Made by a program: the position numbers and the translations under genes. 64,000 nucleotides of DNA from a virus. Position 1 is the stretch's first letter, and each line of letters starts with the position of its first letter. Location: the IMG/VR virus record IMGVR_UViG_3300017987_000001, positions 124,001-188,000 of that record; one strand, 5' to 3'. The notes under the pieces are model-generated. The model had not been told where the DNA came from. It saw nothing but the letters and a program-made list of their open reading frames with translations, and made no database searches. This document shows positions 33,903 through 41,492 of this stretch, in pieces.

Positions 33903-36677
33903 TCAGCCAGTCTGTGCGCCGGTCATCTGTTGTAGTGCTTGGAACCCTCCCTCAAGCTTCGCCTGATCCCTTGTCTCGTCCATCTTCTGGATAACGAGCG
34001 CGTGAAGCGTCTGATCGGACTTCTTGAGGTCCGTGAGCTGCGACTTGCGGATCTCGTACGGCATACCAAGCATCTGCATCGCAATCTGCTCAGCCTGCGA
34101 TTGCATATCGTCGGGTGTCGTTCCACCCGCCGGAGAGGGCTGTCCAGCAGGAGCAGCGCCTGCGGGAGCGCCACCAGCAGGAGCGGGCTGACCGGGCATC
34201 TGCGGCTGGTCTGCGGCAGCGAAGATCTGCTCGAACTCCTGCTGCTTCGCCTGATCCTCCTGAAACTTCTTGCTCTCGTCGGCGAACTGCTTCTCTTCCT
34301 CGAACATCCGCCGTATTTCCTCGCGCCAGTCGATTCCATACGGTGCGAAGGCAGTCTGCTTCGAGATCTGCTGCGAGGCGGCGAGCTGAAGCTGGATCTG
34401 CTTCTTCTCGATGTCCTCGGCGAGCGTCGTCGGCTGGAGGCGTCCGCTGATCTTCTCCCAGTTCATCAGGTCGGTAATCGCCTCGAAGAACCAGTTGACC
34501 CACCCGTTCATGGCGGAGACGAAATGCGTCCACGTGCGCTCAAACAGACGCAGCGCCATCGGAGCTGCCTGCACCTGCAGCGTGCCACGGTACATCTCAG
34601 CCGGAACGCCCATAGCATTGAGGAACTCGTCCATGCCTGCATTGATGAGGTCAACGGGAGCGAGATCCTGCCCCTCGCCACCAAGAGCGCGGTAGTCGAT
34701 GGGGAACGGGAGTGCATTCCACTGAGTCGGATCCTTGCGATGCTTGCGAATCATGCCCATCACGCGGCCCATGAACGAACCAGCATTGACGTGATACAGC
34801 GGGTCGACCTCGCCAGTGCCCGAGCCCTTGCCCGGCGTGATGATGCGGAATGGAATGATGTAGTCGAGACCGATGGCCTCGTTGTAGCGCTTGAGCACCT
34901 GCACGTACCACGCCTGCTTGAAGTTGGCGAGGATGCGCGGAATGCCCCATCCGGCATTACGCAAACCGGCGACGCACTCCTCTTTGAAGTGGTAGATGAT
35001 GCCCTTGTTGAACTGGAACCACTTGTCGGTGCGCAAGCACTCGACTATTTCCCACGGCGTCGACTCAAGGTAGAACGGGTTGCCCTTGCGGACCTCTCGC
35101 TTGATGTCCGAAGGCGGGATCCAATAGTACGCAGTCTCGTGAGAAATTGGGTGGTGCTGGAGACGGACCTCGTGGGGCGACCATCGAATGATTCGTGGCT
35201 TATCCTCTTCCACGGAACGGCGATCGACACGTTCGAATACTCCCGTCCACCCACACTGTGGACACGTCGCGTTGAACTGCCAGTTCTCAAAGGAGTATTC
35301 CATCCGACCGAGCGTGCGTTCGTGGAAACACTTACGACAGCGAAGATATCGGCGGAATGGAATGTGTACGGAAGTGAATGAATTACCGTAGCACTGCTTC
35401 GTCAGAATGCCGTTATCGATAACGAACGTATGCGTCTCCATCTCGACACAGCAGAATACCTCGTCAACAATACCTGTTCCGCGTACTTCCTTGACTCCGA
35501 TATACTGACCATAGTTCGTGGGCTTGTAGTTCTCCTCGAACTTGGCTCTATGCGCTGGGATCAGGAAGTCTTGCGGCAACATCGACTGCTTAAGCAACGT
35601 GACGTAATAAATGTCACTGTCGTATACGTCGACGTGTCCGTCATCACGAACAAACTCCGCCGTACGCCGCTGACTTCGGACAGGACCAGCGGACATACCG
35701 ATACGAGGAAGCTGTCGAACAATTGCCTCCAACGTAGCGGAGGATGCCTGCGTCAGCATCGCACAACCGTGCGTGTCCACAGTACCATCAGCAGACAGGA
35801 AGCCGCATACGAAGCCGTACCAATACTCCGCACTCATGTCATTCGACGGGAGCGCCTTGTAGTGCGGCGGCAGACCAAACATCTCGACTTTTCCAGAGTC
35901 CGGCGTGTAGTCGTCTACATCCCAGTACGCCAGCATGACCGCGTCCTTCTCCCCGAAGAACGTAGCCTTTGCCTGCTTGCCCTTGTTGTACAGTGAGCCG
36001 TCACCAAACGTGAAGCCGTGGCGAACGCCTTCCTTGAAGTCATCACCCCGCTCGGGGCGAGGAGCTACGACTCTGGGGATCCTGTATCCCTTCCGCAGTT
36101 CAGCTGTAGAAACTTCAACCTCTTTGTCAGAGCAGTTCTTGGCGATCCACCGATGCTCGGGCGTAGCCAGCACGGTGCGGCCGTCGCTAAACTCAACTTC
36201 GAGAAGTTCTTGATGACCAAAGGACTTGAACTCTGCGGGGCGATACACGCCATCTTTCGATAGCACGTCAACAGTCTTACCCACAAGCTCGCGAAGCTTG
36301 AAGACGCCACCGCGCGTGACCGCTTCAGTGTCGCCGTGGAAACACATGTAATCGTCGCCAATAGTAGCGAGCACGTCGAGGATCTTGATCTGCTTATTTA
36401 GGAAGTCTTCGTACTTCTCCTTCTCGTCATCCGATGCATCCTGCAGTTCGATCTTCGTCAGGAAGTAGCGAACGACACGCTGCGCAGCCATGCGAAACGT
36501 GCCGTTGGTTACCCACAGATACTCACACCAGCGCATGACGTCGTAGAGCGAGCGCGGCATCTGTGTGGATGCGTAGTCAAAGAACGGGTCGGGGAATGCT
36601 TGAGAATACCGGTTCGCCGTACTGTTGGCTGAACCGACACCGGTCGTTGGGAACATCGGGAAGACAGCTTCGGCCAT
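33903..36677 (-). CDS. Phage portal protein, interrupted by an intein
   Basis: 924 codons; the mature protein after splicing would be 607 residues. The N-terminal block (about 25-110) and the segment after the intein (YGNSFTSVHIPF and onward) read as a portal: PYGIDWREEIRRMFEEEK, AEDIEKKQIQLQLAASQQI, MDEFLNAMGVPAEMYRGTLQ. Portal proteins form the dodecameric ring at the capsid vertex through which DNA passes. C447-x2-C450 and C472-x2-C475 form a zinc-ribbon-like insertion just after the intein. The C-terminus is Ala/Pro/Gly-rich and then helical. AGAGG precedes the ATG. The portal call rests on motif-level resemblance. Confidence 0.8.
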   Translation of the reverse strand: MAEAVFPMFPTTGVGSANSTANRYSQAFPDPFFDYASTQMPRSLYDVMRWCEYLWVTNGTFRMAAQRVVRYFLTKIELQDASDDEKEKYEDFLNKQIKILDVLATIGDDYMCFHGDTEAVTRGGVFKLRELVGKTVDVLSKDGVYRPAEFKSFGHQELLEVEFSDGRTVLATPEHRWIAKNCSDKEVEVSTAELRKGYRIPRVVAPRPERGDDFKEGVRHGFTFGDGSLYNKGKQAKATFFGEKDAVMLAYWDVDDYTPDSGKVEMFGLPPHYKALPSNDMSAEYWYGFVCGFLSADGTVDTHGCAMLTQASSATLEAIVRQLPRIGMSAGPVRSQRRTAEFVRDDGHVDVYDSDIYYVTLLKQSMLPQDFLIPAHRAKFEENYKPTNYGQYIGVKEVRGTGIVDEVFCCVEMETHTFVIDNGILTKQCYGNSFTSVHIPFRRYLRCRKCFHERTLGRMEYSFENWQFNATCPQCGWTGVFERVDRRSVEEDKPRIIRWSPHEVRLQHHPISHETAYYWIPPSDIKREVRKGNPFYLESTPWEIVECLRTDKWFQFNKGIIYHFKEECVAGLRNAGWGIPRILANFKQAWYVQVLKRYNEAIGLDYIIPFRIITPGKGSGTGEVDPLYHVNAGSFMGRVMGMIRKHRKDPTQWNALPFPIDYRALGGEGQDLAPVDLINAGMDEFLNAMGVPAEMYRGTLQVQAAPMALRLFERTWTHFVSAMNGWVNWFFEAITDLMNWEKISGRLQPTTLAEDIEKKQIQLQLAASQQISKQTAFAPYGIDWREEIRRMFEEEKQFADESKKFQEDQAKQQEFEQIFAAADQPQMPGQPAPAGGAPAGAAPAGQPSPAGGTTPDDMQSQAEQIAMQMLGMPYEIRKSQLTDLKKSDQTLHALVIQKMDETRDQAKLEGGFQALQQMTGAQTG
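35394..36344 (-). mobile_element. Intein with LAGLIDADG-type homing endonuclease, in the portal gene
   Basis: Residues 112-428 (317 aa). It begins C112-F-H-G-D-T (block A); LATPEHRW gives the block B T-x-x-H. Two LAGLIDADG-like helices, GFTFGDGSLYN and YGFVCGFLSADGT, mark a DOD endonuclease. Block F/G is VEMETHTFVIDNGILTKQ followed by C429 as the +1 residue. The usual penultimate His is Lys and the last residue is Gln instead of Asn, both known natural variants. The extein junction DDYM/CYGNSF reads smoothly across when the intein is removed. Confidence 0.9.
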
Positions 36678-36685
36678 GCCGACCT

Positions 36686-36892
36686 CTACTTCTGTTCGTG
36701 TGCATCTTTCAGGTGAAGCGGTACGGCCTTGAGTGGAACGGTGTCAGCTTCGGATGCGCGCTTGTCCATCTCCTGCTGCGCCTCACGCGCATGACGCAGG
36801 CAGAGCACCTTGTCATCCATGATCGTGTACGAAGGAGCCTGACAGTAGTCGCAGCGCGTCGAGCCGATCACGACCTTGTTTGCTTTATCCAT
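36686..36892 (-). CDS. Small zinc-finger-like protein (68 aa)
   Basis: Starts MDKANKVVIGSTRCDYCQAP. C-x2-C near residue 14 and CLRH about 15 residues later give a C-C-C-H set that could bind zinc. GAGGAG precedes the tandem ATGs. It overlaps the 3' end of the upstream gene and ends in TAG eight bases before the portal. Could assist head assembly or be an unrelated small regulator. Confidence 0.65.
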   Translation of the reverse strand: MDKANKVVIGSTRCDYCQAPSYTIMDDKVLCLRHAREAQQEMDKRASEADTVPLKAVPLHLKDAHEQK

Positions 36893-37592
36893 CATCCTGC
36901 TCCTCTGCGATGAACAGTACCGTAAATGTAACCGAGTCGTCTGGCATTGTAAACTGAATTCCAGCCCACACGCACGTGAGCGTCTTCTTGTTGACCTGTA
37001 CCTCGACGACCATCGCTTCCTCACCCTCGATCTCGGGCAGCTCGTAGGTGGTTCCGAGTTCGGCGTTCCGAGACATGAGCACCAGCTGATTGCCATCGCG
37101 AAACACCGACGAGTACTGCTGGCGCACACGCCCGAATGTCCCCTTGATAGCGACAGGTACCGTGGTGCGCTTCGGGATGGTTACGTTCGGAACGTCGAGC
37201 GTGGCAGGCGGAATCTCGTGCGTCTCGTCGACCTCCACACGTGTGGGGATATCCGTGTCGACAGGAGGAACAGCGCGTCCGGCCGGTGCTTGCTTCGGCG
37301 CTTTGTTGGACGCGTTCAAAAATGTCTGCTCCACATCGGCCTCGTCCGGGCTGGCCTTCTTCTCCGAGCCTTTGGCCAGTGCTCCCGGCTCGACTACAGC
37401 GATGGTACGCATTTCACCACCTTCGCACACCACGATGTTCTGCTCGATCTGAGGGTTCTGCGCGTCGAAGCCCATGCTGCCACCGACCTCTCCGCCCTTC
37501 CGGTGGGAGGGGATGACGGTCGCATGCAGCGCCTCATCACGTGCGTATTCGGTGCGGTTCTCCGGCCCAAAGTCGCCTTCTGTGGGGGTCAT
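36885..37592 (-). CDS. Hypothetical protein at the head of the late operon
   Basis: 235 residues from the ATG at 37592 (GGAG upstream); an upstream in-frame TTG is less convincing. The N-terminal two-thirds is Glu/Pro/Thr-rich and looks disordered; the C-terminal 80 residues (KGTFGRVRQQYSSVFRDGNQ onward) have beta-strand periodicity. It is the first gene after a sigma70-like promoter and precedes the portal, so a head-assembly role is possible. Contains palindrome site 4. Not recognised. Confidence 0.7.
   Translation of the reverse strand: MTPTEGDFGPENRTEYARDEALHATVIPSHRKGGEVGGSMGFDAQNPQIEQNIVVCEGGEMRTIAVVEPGALAKGSEKKASPDEADVEQTFLNASNKAPKQAPAGRAVPPVDTDIPTRVEVDETHEIPPATLDVPNVTIPKRTTVPVAIKGTFGRVRQQYSSVFRDGNQLVLMSRNAELGTTYELPEIEGEEAMVVEVQVNKKTLTCVWAGIQFTMPDDSVTFTVLFIAEEQDDG
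37303..37322. repeat. Interspersed palindrome, site 4 of 7
   Basis: TTGTTGGACGCGTTCAAAAA, 18 of 20 matches to the consensus. Lies inside the first gene of the late operon, about 270 bases from its start, and is read as LNASN, a frame that differs from sites 1 and 3. Confidence 0.6.
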
Positions 37593-37620
37593 ATAGTTTT
37601 GCTCCAAATAATGTGCCTAC

Positions 37621-37649
37621 ATAATAATCCTGCGAAACTACGCGGTCAA
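37621..37649 (-). promoter_or_regulatory. Sigma70-like promoter for the portal/late operon
   Basis: TTGACC (37644-37649) and TATTAT (37621-37626) separated by exactly 17 bases, close to the TTGACA/TATAAT consensus, with a predicted start near 37614 and a 22-base leader to the ATG at 37592. Immediately upstream is a 15-mer, AAGCTGATAGCTAAA on the plus strand, that recurs at 40106. Recognition by host sigma70 polymerase is inferred. Confidence 0.7.
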
Positions 37650-37662
37650 GCTGATAGCTAAA
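37648..37662. repeat. 15-mer AAGCTGATAGCTAAA, copy 1
   Basis: Identical to 40106-40120. Both copies lie between a terminator hairpin and the next leftward gene. In this copy it abuts the -35 box, so an upstream activator or operator site is possible. Confidence 0.5.
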
Positions 37663-37678
37663 GAAAGGGCGAACCCAT

Positions 37679-37702
37679 CCCGCCAGCCTTACGACTGACG
37701 GG
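37679..37702 (-). terminator. Hairpin terminator after the 37717 gene
   Basis: Eight-base-pair stem (arms 37679-37686 and 37695-37702, one G-U pair) with an 8-base loop. On the minus strand it is followed at some distance by TTTCTTT. A moderate intrinsic terminator separating the accessory module from the late operon. Confidence 0.5.
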
Positions 37703-37716
37703 ACGATCCACCCCTC

Positions 37717-37875
37717 CTACCATCCGAGGATTGTAGCCACAGCCGCGAAGATGACGAGCAGTATCACTCCCACACAACCACACGTACAAGCACTCCCGTG
37801 ATCACACTCAGGGCACAGCTGCGGGTATTGCTTGAGCGTAGGCTTGCCGCACATGCGACACGGTCGGTTTGACAT
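37717..37875 (-). CDS. Small Cys-rich single-span membrane protein (52 aa)
   Basis: ATG at 37875 with GGAGG nine bases upstream; TAG stop at 37717. The protein starts MSNRPCRMCGKPTLKQYPQL and continues through CPEC, so the N-terminus has a C-x2-C...C-x2-C zinc-ribbon-like set, followed by three more cysteines and a hydrophobic C-terminus (VGVILLVIFAAVATILGW). This suggests a tail-anchored membrane protein with a cytoplasmic zinc module. No family known to me. Confidence 0.65.
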   Translation of the reverse strand: MSNRPCRMCGKPTLKQYPQLCPECDHGSACTCGCVGVILLVIFAAVATILGW

Positions 37876-37879
37876 ACTA

Positions 37880-38110
37880 CTACGCCTCCTCGCGCATGTA
37901 CTTCTCGTCCATGACGCCCAACGCGTAGCTCATCAGCCTGTCCATCTCGGCCAGCGGCTCACGCACGTAGACCGTATCTGCGTCGTACGGCCCGACCTTG
38001 ATGCACGTCCCAGCCGAGGGCTTCTCCGGCTCCTTCGCCTGATAAGACACGATCTTGTGCGCGTTGAGGCGATAGTCCTCGCCATTCAGCATGTGGAGCA
38101 GAAGAATCAT
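37880..38110 (-). CDS. FlbD-like small protein
   Basis: 76 residues. MILLLHMLNGEDYRLNAHKI resembles the start of FlbD-type proteins (MI-x-L-x-x-LNG-x-x-x-x-LN), a short beta-rich family of unclear function that also occurs in phages. The remainder is acidic and helical. Its ATG overlaps the TGA of the membrane protein gene upstream (ATGA). Confidence 0.6.
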   Translation of the reverse strand: MILLLHMLNGEDYRLNAHKIVSYQAKEPEKPSAGTCIKVGPYDADTVYVREPLAEMDRLMSYALGVMDEKYMREEA

Positions 38111-38598
38111 CGCTTCCTCCCATTGAGCTGTCGTTGCATGTTCAGGATCCTACCGGCCTCGCTAGCCGATCTGGGCACGTGCGTACGTGCTCGCTTGCGT
38201 AGTGCCTCCTCCTGTGCCCACTCCTTGGCCCTGTAGATGAGCAGCATGGTCGTAACCGACGACAGAGCGTACAGGATCGCCAGACTGATCGGAATGAGCC
38301 GCGTCAGGGTCGACACTGCAAGGGCTATCAGGGAGGCCAAGCAGATCGGAGCTGTAGCACGCGCGATATCCTTGACCAGCGGAGGATTGTTCGGGGTGCA
38401 CAGTCTCACGAGGTTGGCCGTCAGGCGGAAGAGCAGATGAGTGAGCAGGAAAGCGACGACCCCCACGTAGAGGGTCGGCGCCTTCCCGGTGCGTACGGAG
38501 AGCAGGAGTTCGAGAATGGCTGGGATGGCAAGCAGGCAGGCGTTGACGAACAGGATGGTCGCCGCGCCCATCAACACGCCGTAGATGTGCCTGCGCAT
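38107..38598 (-). CDS. Four-span integral membrane protein
   Basis: 163 residues. Hydrophobic segments at about 7-32, 43-65, 83-102 and 106-124, then a basic cytoplasmic tail (RAKEWAQEEALRKRARTH). Topology predicts both ends inside. No holin or transporter signature is evident. It overlaps the upstream gene by 28 bases. Confidence 0.7.
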   Translation of the reverse strand: MRRHIYGVLMGAATILFVNACLLAIPAILELLLSVRTGKAPTLYVGVVAFLLTHLLFRLTANLVRLCTPNNPPLVKDIARATAPICLASLIALAVSTLTRLIPISLAILYALSSVTTMLLIYRAKEWAQEEALRKRARTHVPRSASEAGRILNMQRQLNGRKR

Positions 38599-39173
38599 GA
38601 CGCCCTCCTTGGATCGTGCCCGAGCGCCTTGGCGCGATTGATGAACGACATGTTATTCAGCACCCGCTTGCGCGCCTCGTAGAACAGCGGCATCTGCGAG
38701 CGCGCGGCGAACTCCTCACGCAGGCAGAGGTCCGCGATCGCGGCGTCTGCGCTCTTATCACGCACCACCTCGGCGAGTGCTACCTGCAGTTGTCCGTCGT
38801 ACATGGCGTGGTACTTCTCGGCCAGCTCGTCGCCGCGTCGCGGCTTGTCCGAACGCGCAATGCGCACGACCTCGCCGGTCTGCAGGTAGTACGTGCCATC
38901 GTGGTCGAACACGGCCATGATGACCTCCGTGCTCTGGGCGATGACGATCCCGCCGTGGTTGCTGGGCAGGTAGGGCGCGCAGTCCGCCACGGATTCGATC
39001 ATGCCCTTGCCGCCCCGCACCTGTGCGAACGCGCCCCACTTGATCCAGCACGTGTAGCGCTTGCCGAGGTGGAGGAACGGCACATCCTCCTCGTGGCTCG
39101 TGTTGAAGCCCGACACCACCCGTCCGACGAGCGAACCGGACGGCCAGCTCTCGCGTGCTATGTCTACGAGCAT
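38571..39173 (-). CDS. Hypothetical protein carrying a segment shared with the XRE regulator
   Basis: 200 residues, soluble, unrecognised. Residues of about 176-188 (SFINRAKALGHDP) match SFINLAKALGHDP in the HTH protein at 54761-55198, and the DNA is identical over 39 bases except one. The final 14 residues look arbitrary and Cys/Ser/Arg-rich, so the 3' end may have been rearranged. Upstream TAG at 39186 is in frame with this start, 12 bases away, with an AGAAAGAA ribosome-site-like sequence. Confidence 0.65.
   Translation of the reverse strand: MLVDIARESWPSGSLVGRVVSGFNTSHEEDVPFLHLGKRYTCWIKWGAFAQVRGGKGMIESVADCAPYLPSNHGGIVIAQSTEVIMAVFDHDGTYYLQTGEVVRIARSDKPRRGDELAEKYHAMYDGQLQVALAEVVRDKSADAAIADLCLREEFAARSQMPLFYEARKRVLNNMSFINRAKALGHDPRRASCAGTSTAC
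38611..38649. repeat. 39-bp dispersed repeat, copy 1
   Basis: Matches 54924-54962 with a single mismatch. Both copies are in the same reading frame and encode FIN-x-AKALGHDP. Looks like a recent sequence exchange or gene-conversion tract between two genes 16 kb apart. Confidence 0.85.
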
Positions 39174-39185
39174 GACAGATTCTTT

Positions 39186-39620
39186 CTAGCGCAGATGATC
39201 GCGTACCCAGTCGGCGAAGCTCATGCCTTCGGGGCAGCGTGCGCGAATGTGGTCCTCTTCCCCGTACTCCTTGGCGTCCTTCTCCCACTTCGGTGCGCAC
39301 GTGGGGCAGATTGCCCGGCTGTCGAAGAGGATCCCGCCCGACTCCTTGGATTCGGACCAGTCCTCGTTGCAGCCGTCGCAGATCACGAAGTCGCCGGGAT
39401 CGATGACGATGTGCTTCACGGGTCCGAGCATGTGCACATCGAAGCCACGATCCTGCATCAGTCCGGCGAGGGCGGAGGCGAAGCTCTTCCCGGGTGGGAG
39501 CTTCGCCTTTGCCTCCTCGGCCTCGATCGCTTCCAGCCGATCCTCAGCCTTCTTCAGCTCGGCGGCCGTGTAGTGCATGGGGTTCTCGAACATCTTCTGC
39601 AGGCGCTCTTTCTCGGTCAT
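39186..39620 (-). CDS. Hypothetical protein with C-x2-C zinc-ribbon motif
   Basis: 144 residues starting MTEKERLQKMFENPMHYTAA; AGGTG upstream. The N-terminal 50 residues are charged helix. C-D-G-C (about 89-92) and C-P-T-C about 23 residues later form a likely zinc ribbon. The ribbon suggests nucleic-acid or protein binding; function unknown. Confidence 0.68.
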   Translation of the reverse strand: MTEKERLQKMFENPMHYTAAELKKAEDRLEAIEAEEAKAKLPPGKSFASALAGLMQDRGFDVHMLGPVKHIVIDPGDFVICDGCNEDWSESKESGGILFDSRAICPTCAPKWEKDAKEYGEEDHIRARCPEGMSFADWVRDHLR

Positions 39621-39628
39621 GGGAGCAC

Positions 39629-40027
39629 CTAGACGCAGAAGCGGTCGATGTGGATGGCCTTGGTCTCGCGGTCGGCGACCCGGATGACCCGGAAGGGCGT
39701 GTCGTGCAGCGGCTTGTCGAGCTGCGCCGCCATCGCCTGCTTCACCGGCAGCGGGATCAGCACGACGTCGACTTCGCCCTGCTCGGCCAGCTGCGTCCAC
39801 GCGAAGATGAGCGCCGCGCACCCGGTCGACATCTTGAACGTGATGTCGATGTCCGTCGTACCCTTGATCCCCGGCTGCTCGATCTCCTCCACGTCGAGCT
39901 TGCCCAGCACCGCGTCCTCCTGCGAGGCGCGCGGGAGGACCGTCCCATCCACGAAGTTGAACGGATGCGGCGAGCTGAAGTTGCCCACGCGCAGCCCGTT
40001 CGTCAGCGTCACGATACTCTTGTCCAT
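39629..40027 (-). CDS. Hypothetical 132-residue protein
   Basis: Starts MDKSIVTLTNGLRVGNFSSP. Mixed alpha/beta, no membrane segments. The upstream leader carries the CCCGTGGGATGAAAGGA ribosome-site block seen before several genes of this module and an 8-bp perfect inverted repeat. First gene after the strong terminator at 40131-40162. Not recognised. Confidence 0.68.
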   Translation of the reverse strand: MDKSIVTLTNGLRVGNFSSPHPFNFVDGTVLPRASQEDAVLGKLDVEEIEQPGIKGTTDIDITFKMSTGCAALIFAWTQLAEQGEVDVVLIPLPVKQAMAAQLDKPLHDTPFRVIRVADRETKAIHIDRFCV

Positions 40028-40056
40028 GGTCAGTTCCTTTCATCCCACGGGAGCTA

Positions 40057-40076
40057 ATGGGAGAACCATCTCCCAT
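40057..40076 (-). promoter_or_regulatory. Perfect 8-bp inverted repeat in a gene leader
   Basis: Arms ATGGGAGA and TCTCCCAT with a 4-base spacer, 30 bases upstream of the start at 40027. It could be an operator or an RNA hairpin controlling translation. No T-run follows, so it is not a typical terminator. Confidence 0.45.
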
Positions 40077-40105
40077 AGAATGGTGACGCGCTGCTGGGCT
40101 GGTTT

Positions 40106-40120
40106 AAGCTGATAGCTAAA
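40106..40120. repeat. 15-mer AAGCTGATAGCTAAA, copy 2
   Basis: Identical to 37648-37662. Here it overlaps the T-run of the terminator of the 40179 gene. A weak -35/-10 pair may lie downstream on the minus strand, but I do not call a promoter. Confidence 0.5.
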
Positions 40121-40130
40121 AAGGAACACT

Positions 40131-40162
40131 GACCACCGCCGCCCCCCACGGCGGCGGTGGTC
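40131..40162 (-). terminator. Strong hairpin terminator after the ParB/Srx-like gene
   Basis: Perfect 13-bp stem (40131-40143 with 40150-40162) and a 6-base loop, followed on the minus strand by a TTCCTTTTT-type tail eight bases away. The stem is GC-rich and symmetric. It closes the transcript of the gene ending at 40179. Confidence 0.75.
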
Positions 40163-40178
40163 ATTCCGATCGTACCGG

Positions 40179-41462
40179 CTAGCCGGTCTTGCGCTTGCGC
40201 TTCGACTTCGCGGGCTTCACCTCGACCTTCGCAGCTTGCTTGAGGTACTCATCCAAGCGCCGCTTGATCGTGTGCATAGACACTTCGAAGTCTTTGGCAA
40301 TCGCAGCGTACGAACGTCCGGCTTCACGCATCTTCGCCATGCGCTTGAGCTGCTTCTCGGTGAAGTCGATGCGCTTACGCGTGTGTGCCTTCGGCTTCTC
40401 GGCCTTGGACTTCGGCTTCTTGTCAGACATCGACGTCTTCACGTACTTCCCCATTTTCTGTACGCGCTCCTTGAGTCCGTAGTCCTTCATTGCGTCGAGG
40501 AACTTCTCGGACCCAATCGAATACTGGAACGGGGTACCGGCAACGTTGAGCCGCGAGTTTACGGCCAAAGCCTCACCGGGAATCTCGATCGCCGACTTGC
40601 CTTCATAGTACTGCGTCCACGCCCACGCAACTGCATGAGAGAGTGCGCGCGGAGACGGCCGCGCTCGCTGATTGAGCGCGTTCCGCGTACGATCCTGTAC
40701 ATCGATCAGGAACTCACGAAGCGCCTGTCGTGGATCATTCGCCTTCATGATGCCGTTGTGCGCAACACCGTGCCAGAAAAGCTTGGCCTTCCTCGGCTGC
40801 CACTGCATGGTGATCAGCGCGACCGACAGGATCGATTGCTGATAGACTGTCGGACGCCGCAGCGCACCCATCCGCCCTTCGAAGACTCCATTGAGGCTGA
40901 TCATGGAGTCCACGAAATGCTTGGCGAACTGGCAGTACAGTGCAGGGTAATGCGTCTGCACCCTCGCGATGCTCTGCGAGAATGAATCAGCGATGAACGT
41001 CACGGCACTCATCAGCTTACCAACGCCCCGCTTCCCGAGAATCTCGATGATCTTCTTGCCGTAATAGGCCACGAACATATCGGCCTTCGTACGGCTGCCC
41101 ATACCGGTGTCGAATGATATGTACAGACGGTCGACCTGTGCCATATCCTTGCACTTGTACGTGATCATGACGAAGTACATCGGGATTCCTGTTCGTGCGA
41201 TGGTCGTGAGCCTGTGGTAGCCGTCAACGATGAATGTCTTGGCCCCGACCGCCGCAAGCGAGAGTACCGATCCCGGTCGGAAGGCACCCTCGTCCAGCAT
41301 CATCTCCAGCCCGCCGAGTGTGACGTTCCGCATCGGGCGCTGCTTCGGGTACATCATCGTCTTGAGCATCTCGCGCGCCTTGACCGGTGTGATCCGCGTC
41401 AGCTTCACGCGGATGCTCAGGATAAACCTGAACAATCCAAACAACGAAGACAGAAAAGCCAT
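40179..41462 (-). CDS. ParB/sulfiredoxin-like protein with C-terminal helix-turn-helix
   Basis: 427 residues starting MAFLSSLFGLFRFILSIRVK (GAAAGGA upstream). TFIVDGYHRLTTIARTGIPM (75-95) matches the core D-G-x-H/R-R motif of the ParB/Srx-like fold (D80, R84). A long helical middle follows. Near the C-terminus MAKMREAGRSYAAIAKDFEVSMHTIKRRLDEYL (about 378-411) is a clear helix-turn-helix, flanked by Lys-rich segments. Such an arrangement fits a site-specific DNA-binding protein with a possible NTP/nucleic-acid-processing core, for partitioning or regulation. The target site is unknown; the interspersed palindrome is a candidate. Ends at a strong terminator. Confidence 0.72.
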   Translation of the reverse strand: MAFLSSLFGLFRFILSIRVKLTRITPVKAREMLKTMMYPKQRPMRNVTLGGLEMMLDEGAFRPGSVLSLAAVGAKTFIVDGYHRLTTIARTGIPMYFVMITYKCKDMAQVDRLYISFDTGMGSRTKADMFVAYYGKKIIEILGKRGVGKLMSAVTFIADSFSQSIARVQTHYPALYCQFAKHFVDSMISLNGVFEGRMGALRRPTVYQQSILSVALITMQWQPRKAKLFWHGVAHNGIMKANDPRQALREFLIDVQDRTRNALNQRARPSPRALSHAVAWAWTQYYEGKSAIEIPGEALAVNSRLNVAGTPFQYSIGSEKFLDAMKDYGLKERVQKMGKYVKTSMSDKKPKSKAEKPKAHTRKRIDFTEKQLKRMAKMREAGRSYAAIAKDFEVSMHTIKRRLDEYLKQAAKVEVKPAKSKRKRKTG

Positions 41463-41492
41463 TGTGGTATTCCTTTCACCCACGGGCAGTAG

